DNA of 64,000 nt from Roseobacter sp. (GTDB taxonomy: Bacteria; Pseudomonadota; Alphaproteobacteria; Rhodobacterales; Rhodobacteraceae). Below are positions 38,068-47,904 of this stretch, piece after piece; position 1 is the stretch's first letter, and the number at the start of each line of letters is the position of its first letter. Below the pieces are notes generated by a model. That model did not search any database, was not told where the DNA came from, and saw only the letters and a program-made list of their open reading frames with translations. The position numbers and the translations under genes are program-made. The stretch spans positions 7,291 to 71,290 of the forward strand of contig PCCY01000004.1 in the NCBI GenBank assembly GCA_002731875.1, in the 5' to 3' direction.

Positions 38068-39615
38068 TCACCCACGCCACAAATTCGGGGTGAGCAGCGC
38101 AATAATCGCCAATGTTTCGAGCCTGCCAAGCACCATTGCACCGCAAAGGATCACTTTGGCCACATCGCTGAGCTCGATCAGGGTGATCGGGGCATCGGCT
38201 GCGAATTCAATCAACGGGCCTGTTGTCGCCAAGGTAGCGACCGACATCACCATCGCATCTTCGAAACTTGCCCCAACCAGGGTCAGCAACAGCGTGACCG
38301 CAGCGAGAGAGAGCGCGAAGAGCATGAAAAAGATCCATGCGATAAATGCACCGTTGCTTTGCAACCGCCGACCGACGGCACCGGCACCCGAGACCGAATG
38401 CGGGTGCACCAGCCGTTCCAATTCGCGCACCCCGTTGCGATACAGCGCAAACACGCGCAACAGCTTCACCCCGCCCGCGGTCGTGGCAACGCCCCCCCCC
38501 ACAAGAGCCAGTCCCATCAGGATAAGACCGGGGGTTTCCAGCCCCGACCAGCTTTGCGCCTGGCCCCATGACGAACTGACAAAGCCCGTGGTGGTCAAGA
38601 AGGAGGTCACGGTGAACATCGCGCCCCATAACGCGCTGCCGCTCTCATTTGCCTCGGTGCCGGCCTCGACATCGAAGGCCCCCAGAAAATGCCTTGTAAA
38701 CAGGATCAGCGGTACGCCGATGATCAATGCCAATCCCATGCGAAATTCAGGGTCTGTCCACAGACCGCCCTGCGTTGCGGTCACGGTGTCTTTGGAGAAC
38801 GTCAAACGCGATAGGGAAAACAGCATGAACAGCATCATCACCGCTTCGCTGCCAAAGCCGACGCCGGTGTCATGGGTCCCACCCAGCGGCGAAATCCCCG
38901 AGGTAGCCATGACCGACATCGCATGGCTGACCGCAACCAGCGACCGGTCACCATTGGCGATCAAAAGCAGCCATAGCAACAGGGTCAGGGCCAGATACGT
39001 CGGGGCCAACGCATAGGTGGACCTCAGCAGGCGCGTTCGCGGGTTCACCTGCCCCATGCTGCTGCGTTTTGAAATCGTGTTTCCCGGTTCGGCCTGCGAT
39101 GTGACTTCGAAGCCACCAAGGTGTAAGGGTGCCAGGATAGCCGAGGCCGCGATCCACATCATCAGCCCTCCCATCCATGCAACCTGTGCGCGCCACAGAT
39201 GAAGGGTGTCGCTTAACCGGCCCGGATCGTCGAACAGTGCCGCACCGGTCGTGGTGATCGAACTGACCATATCGAAATAGGCATTGATGAAACGGGTTGT
39301 CGGCAACGCTTCGAGGAATGGAATGGCAAGTATGGCCGGCAGAAACACAAAGCTTGAAAATAGCGATAAGAGCGGGCCCAGGGTGCCGTGGCGCGGCGCG
39401 CGGCCTGCGTGGGCAACGGCGATCATCGCAAAGACGATCACCCCCAGCAGGCACGCGTAAAAAAACGACCGTGATGCCAGCAGATCGTCGGTCACGACGG
39501 CGAATATCGCGGGAATGATCATTGACGCACTGAACAGCCCGAAAATCAGCAAGAACAAGGGCAGCTGTGCGACGTGCTGGCTAATGGATTGCTTGCCTCT
39601 CATGCCATCACGCAT
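38068..39615 (-). CDS. trkH: Trk potassium uptake membrane subunit
   Basis: A 515-residue integral membrane protein of the TrkH/TrkG/KtrB family that forms the potassium channel. Multiple P-loop-like repeats are visible: SITTTGAALF, MATSGISPLG, TTTGFVSSS and ATLATTGP; their glycines line the selectivity filter. A later in-frame ATG (39603) is also possible. It lies 24 bases downstream of trkA on the same strand and upstream of hfq, the usual alphaproteobacterial order. Confidence 0.92.
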   Translation of the reverse strand: MRDGMRGKQSISQHVAQLPLFLLIFGLFSASMIIPAIFAVVTDDLLASRSFFYACLLGVIVFAMIAVAHAGRAPRHGTLGPLLSLFSSFVFLPAILAIPFLEALPTTRFINAYFDMVSSITTTGAALFDDPGRLSDTLHLWRAQVAWMGGLMMWIAASAILAPLHLGGFEVTSQAEPGNTISKRSSMGQVNPRTRLLRSTYALAPTYLALTLLLWLLLIANGDRSLVAVSHAMSVMATSGISPLGGTHDTGVGFGSEAVMMLFMLFSLSRLTFSKDTVTATQGGLWTDPEFRMGLALIIGVPLILFTRHFLGAFDVEAGTEANESGSALWGAMFTVTSFLTTTGFVSSSWGQAQSWSGLETPGLILMGLALVGGGVATTAGGVKLLRVFALYRNGVRELERLVHPHSVSGAGAVGRRLQSNGAFIAWIFFMLFALSLAAVTLLLTLVGASFEDAMVMSVATLATTGPLIEFAADAPITLIELSDVAKVILCGAMVLGRLETLAIIALLTPNLWRG

Positions 39616-39639
39616 AACACCATCATCGACCGGACCGCA

Positions 39640-41016
39640 TTAGAAAAAGTCGATCGAGACCTGCATCAACTGTTCGACCTGCGGCACGTCTTTGGCCAGA
39701 CAGAAAACAGCGATCACATCGCCTTCTTCGATACGGGTGTCGCCCAACGGGCGAATGACCTTGTCACCCTTTCGGACCATCCCCAGCAGCGCCCCTTCGG
39801 GAAAATCAATATCTGATACGCGCTTGCCTGCTATGGGGGACGTTGACAATACTTCGGCTTCGATCACCTCGGCTTCGGCATCGCCGATTGAATACACAGA
39901 CCGTACCCGGCCATGACGGATATGACGCAATATGGAACTGACGGTCGTGGAACGGGGGTTGATGTAGGCATCGATACCCAAAGGTTCCATCAGCGGGACC
40001 AACGTCGGGTCGTTGATCAAAGCGATGACATAGGGACATCCTTCGGACTTGGCACGTACGCAGGCCAGCATGTTGGTCTTGTCGTCATCGGTTATCGCCA
40101 TCATGGCGTCGGCACGGCTGATACCTGCCTCGGCCAGCAACGCGGCGTCAAGCCCGTCCCCGTTTAGAACGATCGTGCGCTCCAGGGCTTCGGCTGCACG
40201 TTCCGCAATGGCACGGTTCTTTTCAATCATCTTGGTACGAACACGCTTTTCGCGGCTCTCGAGGTTCTGGGCCACAGCAAGCCCGACATTGCCGCCCCCT
40301 ACCAGCACGATCCGTTCCAGCTTGCTGGTCTTTTTGCCAAAAATCTCGAGTGTCCGGGGGATGTCATCGCGATGCGAAAACACATAGCAGGCGTCACCCA
40401 CAAACAACTGATCGTTGGATTCGGGGGCGAATAAGGTGCCTTCGCGACGGACGCCGACCACCACCGCCCGCAAGGTCGAAAACAGGTCTGTCAGCTGCCG
40501 TAGGGGCGTGTTGACGACCGGGCACCCTTCGTCGATCTGGATGCCGATCAGGTGCGCCATTCCGTCCATGAAAGTTTCGGTATCAAAGGCCGCGGGTGCG
40601 GAAAGTCGTTGAAGCGCGGCTGCCGCTACTTCCTTTTCCGGGCTGATCACGACGTCGATTGGCATATGGTCACGCCGGTACAGATCCGAATAGATCGCGG
40701 TCAAATAGGACTGGCTGCGCAGACGGGCAATCTTGCGATTGATGCCAAATACCGAATGGGCAACCTGACAGGTCACCATGTTCACCTCATCGGAATGGGT
40801 GGCGGCGATGATCATCTCGGCGTCACGGGCACCGGCGCGATCCAGTACGTCGGGATAGCTGGCGAAACCCGCGACCCCTTGGACATCCAGCGTATCGGTG
40901 GCGCGCCGTACCAGCTCTGCGTCACTGTCGACAATCGTGACGTCGTTGCGTTCTCCGGACAGGTGACGGGCAATTTGCCAACCGACCTGCCCTGCGCCGC
41001 AAATAATCACTTTCAT
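39640..41016 (-). CDS. trkA: Trk potassium uptake regulatory subunit
   Basis: A 458-residue cytosolic protein with two RCK halves, each an NAD-binding Rossmann domain plus a TrkA-C domain. The first half begins ICGAGQVGWQIARHL, the second LVGGGNVGLAVAQNL. Conserved acidic residues end each core. It binds nucleotides and gates TrkH. Length and duplication match TrkA rather than the half-size KtrA. It is followed closely by trkH. Confidence 0.94.
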   Translation of the reverse strand: MKVIICGAGQVGWQIARHLSGERNDVTIVDSDAELVRRATDTLDVQGVAGFASYPDVLDRAGARDAEMIIAATHSDEVNMVTCQVAHSVFGINRKIARLRSQSYLTAIYSDLYRRDHMPIDVVISPEKEVAAAALQRLSAPAAFDTETFMDGMAHLIGIQIDEGCPVVNTPLRQLTDLFSTLRAVVVGVRREGTLFAPESNDQLFVGDACYVFSHRDDIPRTLEIFGKKTSKLERIVLVGGGNVGLAVAQNLESREKRVRTKMIEKNRAIAERAAEALERTIVLNGDGLDAALLAEAGISRADAMMAITDDDKTNMLACVRAKSEGCPYVIALINDPTLVPLMEPLGIDAYINPRSTTVSSILRHIRHGRVRSVYSIGDAEAEVIEAEVLSTSPIAGKRVSDIDFPEGALLGMVRKGDKVIRPLGDTRIEEGDVIAVFCLAKDVPQVEQLMQVSIDFF

Positions 41017-41154
41017 GTAGGGTTCCTTTGGCGTTGCGCCCTATATCGTCATCTGGCGGAGCCAAGTCCGCCTGAGCAAGGATTTGAATGACAGATGGCT
41101 TTGCAAGGGTCAATTCAAATGTCTAACGTCGCCTTACGCTGAAGGATCGGTTTC

Positions 41155-41628
41155 ATGATACATCGACTGAAGACAATGGTTTCATTTATGGCGGTTCTGG
41201 CAGGCTGTGCACCGCTGGATACCTATTACAAGCCCGGCGCGACGGTGGCGAACATGCAACGAACGACCACCGAATGCGCGGTGTCAGCATTGGAGAAGGT
41301 CCCGCCATCGACACAGTTGGTACGCGACCCGCCGCAGTTCGTGCCGCCTCACCAACGGTGCAACAGTCAGGGCCAATGCCATGTCACGCCGGGGTACTTT
41401 GTGCCCGGTGCGGTTTACGAGATTGACCCTAACGCACAGTTGCGCAGACGGGTGGTTGGCCAATGCATGGCAGATGCGGGATTTGACCCTGTTTCGATAC
41501 CGGCCTGTCCATCCAGTGTCGCCAGAGCGGCCCCTGTAATGTCCACCACCACCCTGCCCGCTCTCAATGCCAAATCCTGCGCGATCCGAAACCGCGACGG
41601 CAGTTTTCAGATCGTGACACGGGGCTAA
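41155..41628 (+). CDS. Small lipoprotein, unknown
   Basis: A 157-residue protein with a lipoprotein signal: hydrophobic MVSFMAVLAGC with Cys18 in a lipobox (VLAGC). The mature part has several cysteines and a Pro-rich region (PPQFVPPHQRC), then QGQCHVTPGYFVPGAVYEIDPN. No named family was recognised. It is encoded on the plus strand between ntrX and trkA, which are both on the minus strand and usually adjacent, so it may be an insertion into a conserved run. Confidence 0.6.
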   Translation: MIHRLKTMVSFMAVLAGCAPLDTYYKPGATVANMQRTTTECAVSALEKVPPSTQLVRDPPQFVPPHQRCNSQGQCHVTPGYFVPGAVYEIDPNAQLRRRVVGQCMADAGFDPVSIPACPSSVARAAPVMSTTTLPALNAKSCAIRNRDGSFQIVTRG

Positions 41629-41675
41629 TCGATCACGGGTAAGGCGGCGAATCGCGCCGGGCCGATATGTCGGGG

Positions 41676-43088
41676 CTAGTCCATTGCCTCTGCATCTTCG
41701 TCGACATGGGCCACGCGCGTACCGGACTTGGCCGATGTTACAACGCCCAGACTTTTGAGCTTACGGTGCAGTGCCGAACGTTCCATCCCGACGAAATTGG
41801 CGGTTCGGCTGATATTGCCACCAAAACGATTGATCTGGGTCAGCAAATATTCGCGTTCAAACGCTTCGCGCGCTTCGCGAAGCGGCAGAGTCGCCAACGC
41901 CCCCGACAGAACCACGCGGCCATCTTCATCGGTGTTTTCATCATCTCCGGGCAACTCGCGCGCCTCGATTGGGCCGGATCCGTCGCCAAGGATCAACACC
42001 CGCTCTACCAGATTTTTCAGCTGCCGCACGTTGCCGGGCCAGATCATCGTCTGAAGCAACGCGACGGCCTCGTCCGAAAACGTCCGTAGCGGCAAGCCCT
42101 GAGTGGCGTTGAATTCGGAAATAAAATGCTCAGCCAGAACGGTGATATCTTCGCGACGATCCTCCAAAGACGGAACGGCGATCGGGACGACGTTCAACCG
42201 ATGATACAGTTCCTGCCTGAATGTTTCCGCCTTGATCGCGGCGTCCAGATCCTTGTTCGTGCTGGAAATGACGCGCAGGTCGACACGCACCTTGTCGTGC
42301 CCGCCGACGCGGGTAAATTGTTGGTCTACCAGAACCCGCAAGATTTTTGACTGCGTTCCCAAAGGAAGATCGGCCACCTCGTCGAAAAATATGATGCCCC
42401 CGTGTGCCTGTTCAAGCAGCCCCGGTTCCACGCCGCGTTCGGCGCTTTCTCGACCGAACAGGACCTCCTCCATACGGTCGGGGGCAACACTGGCACAATT
42501 CACCGTCACGAACGGCCCCGAGGCCCGTGCCGAATTGGCGTGAATATAACGGGCGGCGATTTCCTTGCCCGCCCCGGCAGGACCGCGCAGCATCACCCGC
42601 CCGTTGGATTTGGTAACCTTTTCGATCTGCCCCATCAGCGTCTTGAACGCGGGCGAGCGTCCGATCATCTCGGTGCTCACGGCTTCGCGTCGCCTCAGGT
42701 TCTGATTTTCGCGTCGCAACCGTGATGTTTCCATCGCGCGACGTATGACAACAAGAAGCTGGTCGATGTTGAAGGGCTTTTCGATGAAGTCGTAAGCACC
42801 TTGCTTGATCGCCGCGACCGCTATTTCGATATTGCCGTGCCCCGATATGATGACCACCGGCACGTCGGGGTTGTCGCGTTTTACGGCCTTGAGAATGTCG
42901 ATGCCATCCATCCGGCTGTCTTTCAGCCAAATATCCAGGATCATCAACGCGGGTGGTTCCGAATTTATGGCGGCGATCGCATCATCCGAATTGCCGGCCA
43001 GCCGAGTGGCAAAGCCTTCGTCTTCTAGAATATCGGAAATCAGTTCGCGAATGTCGCGTTCGTCGTCAACGATCAGGATGTCACTCAT
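41676..43088 (-). CDS. ntrX: Nitrogen response regulator NtrX
   Basis: A 470-residue response regulator that partners NtrY. The receiver domain carries Asp52 (MILDIWLKD). The AAA+ domain has Walker A GPAGAGKE and Walker B GGIIFFDEVADLP. The C-terminal Fis-type helix-turn-helix is in GGNISRTANFVGMERSALHRKL. The loop that normally carries GAFTGA, the sigma-54 contact, reads FGRESAERGVEPG, so that motif is absent. The ATG at 43088 overlaps the ntrY stop by eight bases. Family members regulate nitrogen, redox and cell-cycle genes. Confidence 0.92.
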   Translation of the reverse strand: MSDILIVDDERDIRELISDILEDEGFATRLAGNSDDAIAAINSEPPALMILDIWLKDSRMDGIDILKAVKRDNPDVPVVIISGHGNIEIAVAAIKQGAYDFIEKPFNIDQLLVVIRRAMETSRLRRENQNLRRREAVSTEMIGRSPAFKTLMGQIEKVTKSNGRVMLRGPAGAGKEIAARYIHANSARASGPFVTVNCASVAPDRMEEVLFGRESAERGVEPGLLEQAHGGIIFFDEVADLPLGTQSKILRVLVDQQFTRVGGHDKVRVDLRVISSTNKDLDAAIKAETFRQELYHRLNVVPIAVPSLEDRREDITVLAEHFISEFNATQGLPLRTFSDEAVALLQTMIWPGNVRQLKNLVERVLILGDGSGPIEARELPGDDENTDEDGRVVLSGALATLPLREAREAFEREYLLTQINRFGGNISRTANFVGMERSALHRKLKSLGVVTSAKSGTRVAHVDEDAEAMD

Positions 43089-45333
43089 CTTGGGTCTCCA
43101 ATTCTGGTGTTTCGATGGGGGCGGCAAGGGGTAGTGTTATTACCGCCATTGCGCCGAAATAGGTTTGGCCTTCAAAGACCGGTGCGTTTTCCAGCGTCAG
43201 CGTGCCGCCGTGTTCTTCGATGATCTTCTTCACGATGGGAAGCCCGAGGCCGGTTCCTTCGCTGCGATTGGTCACATAGGGTTCAAAAAGCCGCGCTCGG
43301 TCTTCGGGCAACCCGATGCCGTTGTCGGCGATGGTGATCTGAACCGTCGTGCCGACACAACGCAGCGCTACTTTGATCATCGGGGTGATGTCGTCGCGTT
43401 CAGATTTTTCTTGCAGGGTATCAATGGCTTCTCCTGCGTTCTTGATCAAGTTTGTCAGGGCTTGCGACAGCATGGATGCATCGACTTCGGCCATAACCGG
43501 GCCTTTCGGCAGGTCTACCGTAATCGCGACGCCGGGCTGGCCGGTCTGCTGCAACAATACGGCATCGCGCATCAACTGTGATATATCCTGAAGCTTGGTT
43601 TCGGGTTCCGGCATCCTTGCGAATTTCGAGAATTCGTCGACGATGCGACGCAGGTCGGCGGTTTGACGGATAATGACCCCTGTCATCTGTTCAAGGCTTG
43701 CCGCGTCGTCTGGCAGCTTTGGCCCGAATTTGCGTTGGATCCGCTCCGCGCTCAGCTGGATCGGGGTAAGCGGGTTTTTGATTTCATGCGCAATACGGCG
43801 TGCAACGTCGCCCCATGCCGCCATTCTCTGAGCGCTGACCAGGTCGGTGACATCGTCAAACGCTACAACATACCCCTCAAGTCGGCCGTCTTCGGTGCGC
43901 CGGGTCGAGACATGGACCAGAAGATTTTCCAGCTGGCCTTGGCGTGAAACCTTGACTTCTCCTTGTGCCACCTCGCCGTGACCTGAAACGATGGTGTTGA
44001 ACAGTGCGCCGAATTCCGGGATCGCCACCGCAATTGCCAGCGACTGCTGATCTTCTTCCCAGTCAAGCAAACGCATCGCCGACTTGTTCACAAATGCGAC
44101 GCGACCTTCCGGGTCAAGCCCCACCACACCCGATGTTACTGAACTAAGCACTGAATCGAACAATCTGCGGCGGCGTTCAATCTGCCGGGTGTTATCCAGC
44201 AAGGTTTCGCGCTGCCCTTTCAACCGCTTGGTCATCTGATTGAAATAGCGCCCCAGCATCGCGATTTCATCGTCACCGTCCTCTTCGCGCACTTGCACCT
44301 CAAGATCGCCGGCACCTACCTGCTGCGCCGCGCCGGTCAGGCGGCCAACCGGGCCAGAGAGACGTTCGGCAAACCACAATCCCAACCAGATGGCGGCCAG
44401 TATCAAAATCACCGCAAAGGCCACGTAAAGCAGACCGAATTCGAACAGAAGCCTGCCGCGGTCATTTTCAAGCTGTTGATAAAGATGGACGGTTTCCTTG
44501 GTATCGTCGAGCAACGCCAGTATTTTTCCGTCCACATCGCGGCTGATATAAAGATACCGATCAACATAGGATTGCATCAACACCAACGCACGGTATTCGT
44601 TGTTGGCCCAGTCTTCGATAATGAAGGGCACGCCGTTATTCTGGCGGGCTTGCTCGATCTGTTCGGGGGTCGGCGCTTCGAAATCAAACAGGTACGATCT
44701 GTCGCCACGGGCACGGATCTGCGCGGTGCCGTCGATCATGTATGCTTCGCGCAGGCCGCGCTGAATCTGGCGCTGCCCTTCCGCCAGAAGCTGGGTGTCG
44801 GGGACAGGGACGCCTTGACCGCGTGCATTGTCTATCGCGCGTGCAAGCGATGCGGCATCTTCTTCAAGATCACCGCGTTGCTCGGCCTCGTAAGCTATGG
44901 CCGCCGACAATGAGTTTCCCACCACAGATCTTACCCGGTCGGAAAACCAGCCCTCCAGTCCGACGTTGATGGTCAGCCCGGCAAAGATCGCAACGCTGAT
45001 GGTCGGGATCAGCGCCATCAATGCGAATACGCCGGTCAGACGTAGGTGCAGGCGCGACCCCGCGGATTTGGCGCGGCGTGCGGAAATCAGGGTGGCCACC
45101 TGGTTCAGCACCAAGGCAGCCACCAAAAGTATGTAGACCAGATCCGTCAGCAGAATCAGTCGCAGGCTCGCCGCATGTCCGCCCTGCTCCATCGGACCGA
45201 GAACAAGATAGGTGGCGAACGCAAGAACCGGCCCCAGGCCCACAAGACCCAAGGTTGCCAGATTACGCACCCGGCGCAAACGCCGCAGACGATCTAGACG
45301 CATAAGATAATAGCTGCGTGACCGGGAAAGCAC
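43081..45333 (-). CDS. ntrY: Sensor histidine kinase NtrY
   Basis: A 750-residue membrane sensor kinase paired with NtrX. It has several N-terminal membrane spans (LGLVGLGPVLAFATYLVL, then LILLTDLVYILLVAALVL and ALMALIPTISVAIFAGL), a periplasmic sensor region and another span near residue 310. A HAMP linker, a PAS domain (VVGLDPEGRVAFVN), the phosphoacceptor HEIKNPLTPIQ (near 515) and an ATPase domain with DNGIGLP and GTGLGLPIV follow. It overlaps ntrX and follows ntrC by 102 bases. Confidence 0.93.
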   Translation of the reverse strand: MLSRSRSYYLMRLDRLRRLRRVRNLATLGLVGLGPVLAFATYLVLGPMEQGGHAASLRLILLTDLVYILLVAALVLNQVATLISARRAKSAGSRLHLRLTGVFALMALIPTISVAIFAGLTINVGLEGWFSDRVRSVVGNSLSAAIAYEAEQRGDLEEDAASLARAIDNARGQGVPVPDTQLLAEGQRQIQRGLREAYMIDGTAQIRARGDRSYLFDFEAPTPEQIEQARQNNGVPFIIEDWANNEYRALVLMQSYVDRYLYISRDVDGKILALLDDTKETVHLYQQLENDRGRLLFEFGLLYVAFAVILILAAIWLGLWFAERLSGPVGRLTGAAQQVGAGDLEVQVREEDGDDEIAMLGRYFNQMTKRLKGQRETLLDNTRQIERRRRLFDSVLSSVTSGVVGLDPEGRVAFVNKSAMRLLDWEEDQQSLAIAVAIPEFGALFNTIVSGHGEVAQGEVKVSRQGQLENLLVHVSTRRTEDGRLEGYVVAFDDVTDLVSAQRMAAWGDVARRIAHEIKNPLTPIQLSAERIQRKFGPKLPDDAASLEQMTGVIIRQTADLRRIVDEFSKFARMPEPETKLQDISQLMRDAVLLQQTGQPGVAITVDLPKGPVMAEVDASMLSQALTNLIKNAGEAIDTLQEKSERDDITPMIKVALRCVGTTVQITIADNGIGLPEDRARLFEPYVTNRSEGTGLGLPIVKKIIEEHGGTLTLENAPVFEGQTYFGAMAVITLPLAAPIETPELETQDE

Positions 45334-45435
45334 CCGTTATCCTCACCGATGTCGTGATGCATGAATGCATCAACCGCCTATTTATGTGGTCCTGACCGGG
45401 GTTTGATACCCGATGGCCACGGTTATGTGGCTCTT

Positions 45436-46806
45436 TTACATCATTTTACGACCGCGTGTCACCTCAATATCGAGATCGGTGATTTTTTTTCGCAAGGTAT
45501 TGCGGTTTATGCCCAGCAAATCGGCACATCTAGCCTGATTTCCTGCTGTTGCGGACAGGGCAATTTCGATCAACGGGGCCTCTATTTCGCGTAGAATACG
45601 GGCGTATAGGCCCGGCGGCGGCAACATGGAGCCGTGTTGATCGAAATACCGGCGCAAATGGCGCTCGACCGATGCCCCCAGCTTTTCGGTATTCGCGTGC
45701 GCACGGAGCGGTTCGGGATCGGGTTGGTTGCCCAGGACCAGTTCAGCTTCGGACTGGCTGATCTCGGCCGCCCTGCTGGTCAATGCAAGCTGCCGCATGG
45801 CGTGTTCCAACTGACGCACATTTCCGGGCCACTGATAATTCGCGAAAACCTTGGACGCGCCATCCGAAAGGACACGCGGCATGGTGTTTCCCGTTTCGGC
45901 CCGTTCAAGAAAGTGGACCGAAAGCAGGTTGATGTCCTCGATACGGTCGCGCAGCGCGGGTACATGCAACGTGGCCCCGGACAGGCGGTAATACAGATCG
46001 CGGCGCAGACCCCCTGATTTCATGGCTGCAGCCAGGTCAGTTTGACTTGTGGCTAGAAAACGGGGGCCGTTGTCGCCGGGGGTGTCCATCATTCTGGCAA
46101 TACGGGCCTGAATTTCCTGGGGAATGTCGCCGATTTCGTCAATCAGCAACGTGCCGCCCCGAACCCGCGCCAGTACCCGCGCAGGCCCTTCGATATCCTG
46201 GAGCTCCGACGCGGTGACTGTCACAAAGGGCAAGCTGCGCCGGTCGGAAAAGTCGTGAATGGCCTTGGCAATCAGCGATTTTCCCGTGCCGGATTCGCCC
46301 CATATCAACACCGGAAGGTCAGTGTTCATCACCCGTGCAACGACTCGGTACAGTGCTTGCATAACCGGGGTGCGCCCTACCAACGGCAGATCATCGCGTT
46401 CGGCGTCGATCTCGGTGGTTTGAACAGGTCGGCGCGCCGTGCCGCTGCGTTCAAGCGCCCGCGCCGTGCGTTTCATGAGATCGGGTAGATCGAACGGTTT
46501 GGGCAGGTAATCATAGGCTTCGGCTTCGGCGGCCTTGATCGCGGTCATGATGGTATTCTGCGCCGAAATCACGATGACCGGCAAACCGGGCCTGTCCTGA
46601 GCAATCTTCGGTAACATCTCAAGCCCGTTGCCATCGGGCATCACCACATCCGAGATCACAACGTCGCCCTTGCCTTCGCTCACCCATCTCATCAAGGTCG
46701 TCAGGCTTGATGTCGCATGAACCTTGCACCCGGCCCGCGTCAATGCCTGAGTCAGAACGGTGCGGATCGTGCGATCGTCATCAGCAACCAGTACTGTACC
46801 ATCCAT
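45436..46806 (-). CDS. ntrC: Nitrogen regulator NtrC
   Basis: A 456-residue response regulator with a receiver domain (Asp53 in [11 protein letters not shown]), AAA+ domain (Walker [10 protein letters not shown], Walker [14 protein letters not shown]) and C-terminal Fis-type DNA-binding helix ([19 protein letters not shown]). Between Walker A and B the sigma-54 contact loop is cut down to [17 protein letters not shown], with no GAFTGA. This is the form known from Rhodobacter capsulatus, where NtrC activates the housekeeping sigma-70 polymerase. Downstream of ntrB by three bases, hence cotranscribed. Confidence 0.93.
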   Translation of the reverse strand: MDGTVLVADDDRTIRTVLTQALTRAGCKVHATSSLTTLMRWVSEGKGDVVISDVVMPDGNGLEMLPKIAQDRPGLPVIVISAQNTIMTAIKAAEAEAYDYLPKPFDLPDLMKRTARALERSGTARRPVQTTEIDAERDDLPLVGRTPVMQALYRVVARVMNTDLPVLIWGESGTGKSLIAKAIHDFSDRRSLPFVTVTASELQDIEGPARVLARVRGGTLLIDEIGDIPQEIQARIARMMDTPGDNGPRFLATSQTDLAAAMKSGGLRRDLYYRLSGATLHVPALRDRIEDINLLSVHFLERAETGNTMPRVLSDGASKVFANYQWPGNVRQLEHAMRQLALTSRAAEISQSEAELVLGNQPDPEPLRAHANTEKLGASVERHLRRYFDQHGSMLPPPGLYARILREIEAPLIEIALSATAGNQARCADLLGINRNTLRKKITDLDIEVTRGRKMM

Positions 46807-46809
46807 AAT

Positions 46810-47904
46810 TTAAGTCTCCTGTCCGAGTGCGAGAATATCGGCGTTGGTCTTGTCGGCCCGCGGCAACGACATGCGAAAGACGGTACGACCGGGGACCGAG
46901 TTCACCGAAATCCAGCCCCCGTGGTCCGATATGATCTTGCTTACCAGGGCCAGACCCAGCCCGGTGCCGTTGTCGCGGCCCGATACAAAGGGGTCAAATA
47001 CATCCGCGCGGATCGCATCGGGAAGCCCGGGCCCGTCGTCGATGACTTCGATCTGAAGCGGCAGCGACTGGCCGGTCCCGTCAGACCGGCGCATGCGGAA
47101 TGAATGTTCGTAATAGCTGTGCAGGCGGATCGTACCGCCCTGATCTCCTGCTGCTTCAGCGGCATTTTTGAGCAAATTCAACACCACCTGCAATAGTTGG
47201 TCTTTGTCCCCCAAGGCCGGCGGCAGCGACGGATCGTAGTCTTCGATGATTTTCATCCGCGCGCCAAAACCCAAAAGAGCGGACCTGCGGGCACGGTCCA
47301 GAACGTCATGCAGGTTCAGCGCCCGGCGTTCCGGTGGCATCAGGTTGCCGAACTGCTCTACCTGTTCAAGAAGTTTTACGATGCGACGCGATTCCGCGAC
47401 AATCAGATCGGTCAGCTCCAGGTCTTCGGCGTTCAGGTTCATGCTGAGCAGTTGCGCGGCACCGGTGATGCCGGCCAACGGGTTCTTGATTTCGTGCGCC
47501 AGCATCTCAGCCATGCCAATCGCCGATTTCGCGGCGGATTTGACCGTATGGTTTTGCGTCATCCGCCCGGCCAGTTCGCGCGGGGTGATCATCAGGATCA
47601 TCTTTCCCGAGCCATCGGAAAGCGGTGCAAGGTGCAGCGCACAGGGCACGGGTGCGCGTTGCCCACTTCCCACATCGGCATCATTCACGAACAACGGCGT
47701 ACCGGTTTCTCGGGCGCGGGCAAAGGCGTCTTCCAGGGGCGCGTCAACGGCGATGATATCCCAGACCGGTGTGCCCCGTGCCGATTTGGCCGAAGCGTTC
47801 AAAAACCCCTCTGCTTCGGGGTTGAGATCATTGATCGTTTCGTCGCTGCCGATCAAGACGGTGGGTACCGGCAATGAGGTAAAGAATACGTCAGCATCCA
47901 TCAT
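46810..47904 (-). CDS. ntrB: Sensor histidine kinase NtrB
   Basis: A 364-residue soluble kinase/phosphatase controlled by PII protein and acting on NtrC. The N-terminal PAS-like domain (LPVPTVLIGSDETINDLNPEAEG) precedes the phosphoacceptor HEIKNPLAGI (near 135), the N-box NLLKNAAEA and the ATP-lid motifs DDGPGLP and GTGLGLALV. The ATG at 47904 overlaps the dusB TGA. The longer frame back to 48015 was discarded because it lies inside dusB. Operon dusB-ntrB-ntrC. Confidence 0.94.
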   Translation of the reverse strand: MMDADVFFTSLPVPTVLIGSDETINDLNPEAEGFLNASAKSARGTPVWDIIAVDAPLEDAFARARETGTPLFVNDADVGSGQRAPVPCALHLAPLSDGSGKMILMITPRELAGRMTQNHTVKSAAKSAIGMAEMLAHEIKNPLAGITGAAQLLSMNLNAEDLELTDLIVAESRRIVKLLEQVEQFGNLMPPERRALNLHDVLDRARRSALLGFGARMKIIEDYDPSLPPALGDKDQLLQVVLNLLKNAAEAAGDQGGTIRLHSYYEHSFRMRRSDGTGQSLPLQIEVIDDGPGLPDAIRADVFDPFVSGRDNGTGLGLALVSKIISDHGGWISVNSVPGRTVFRMSLPRADKTNADILALGQET

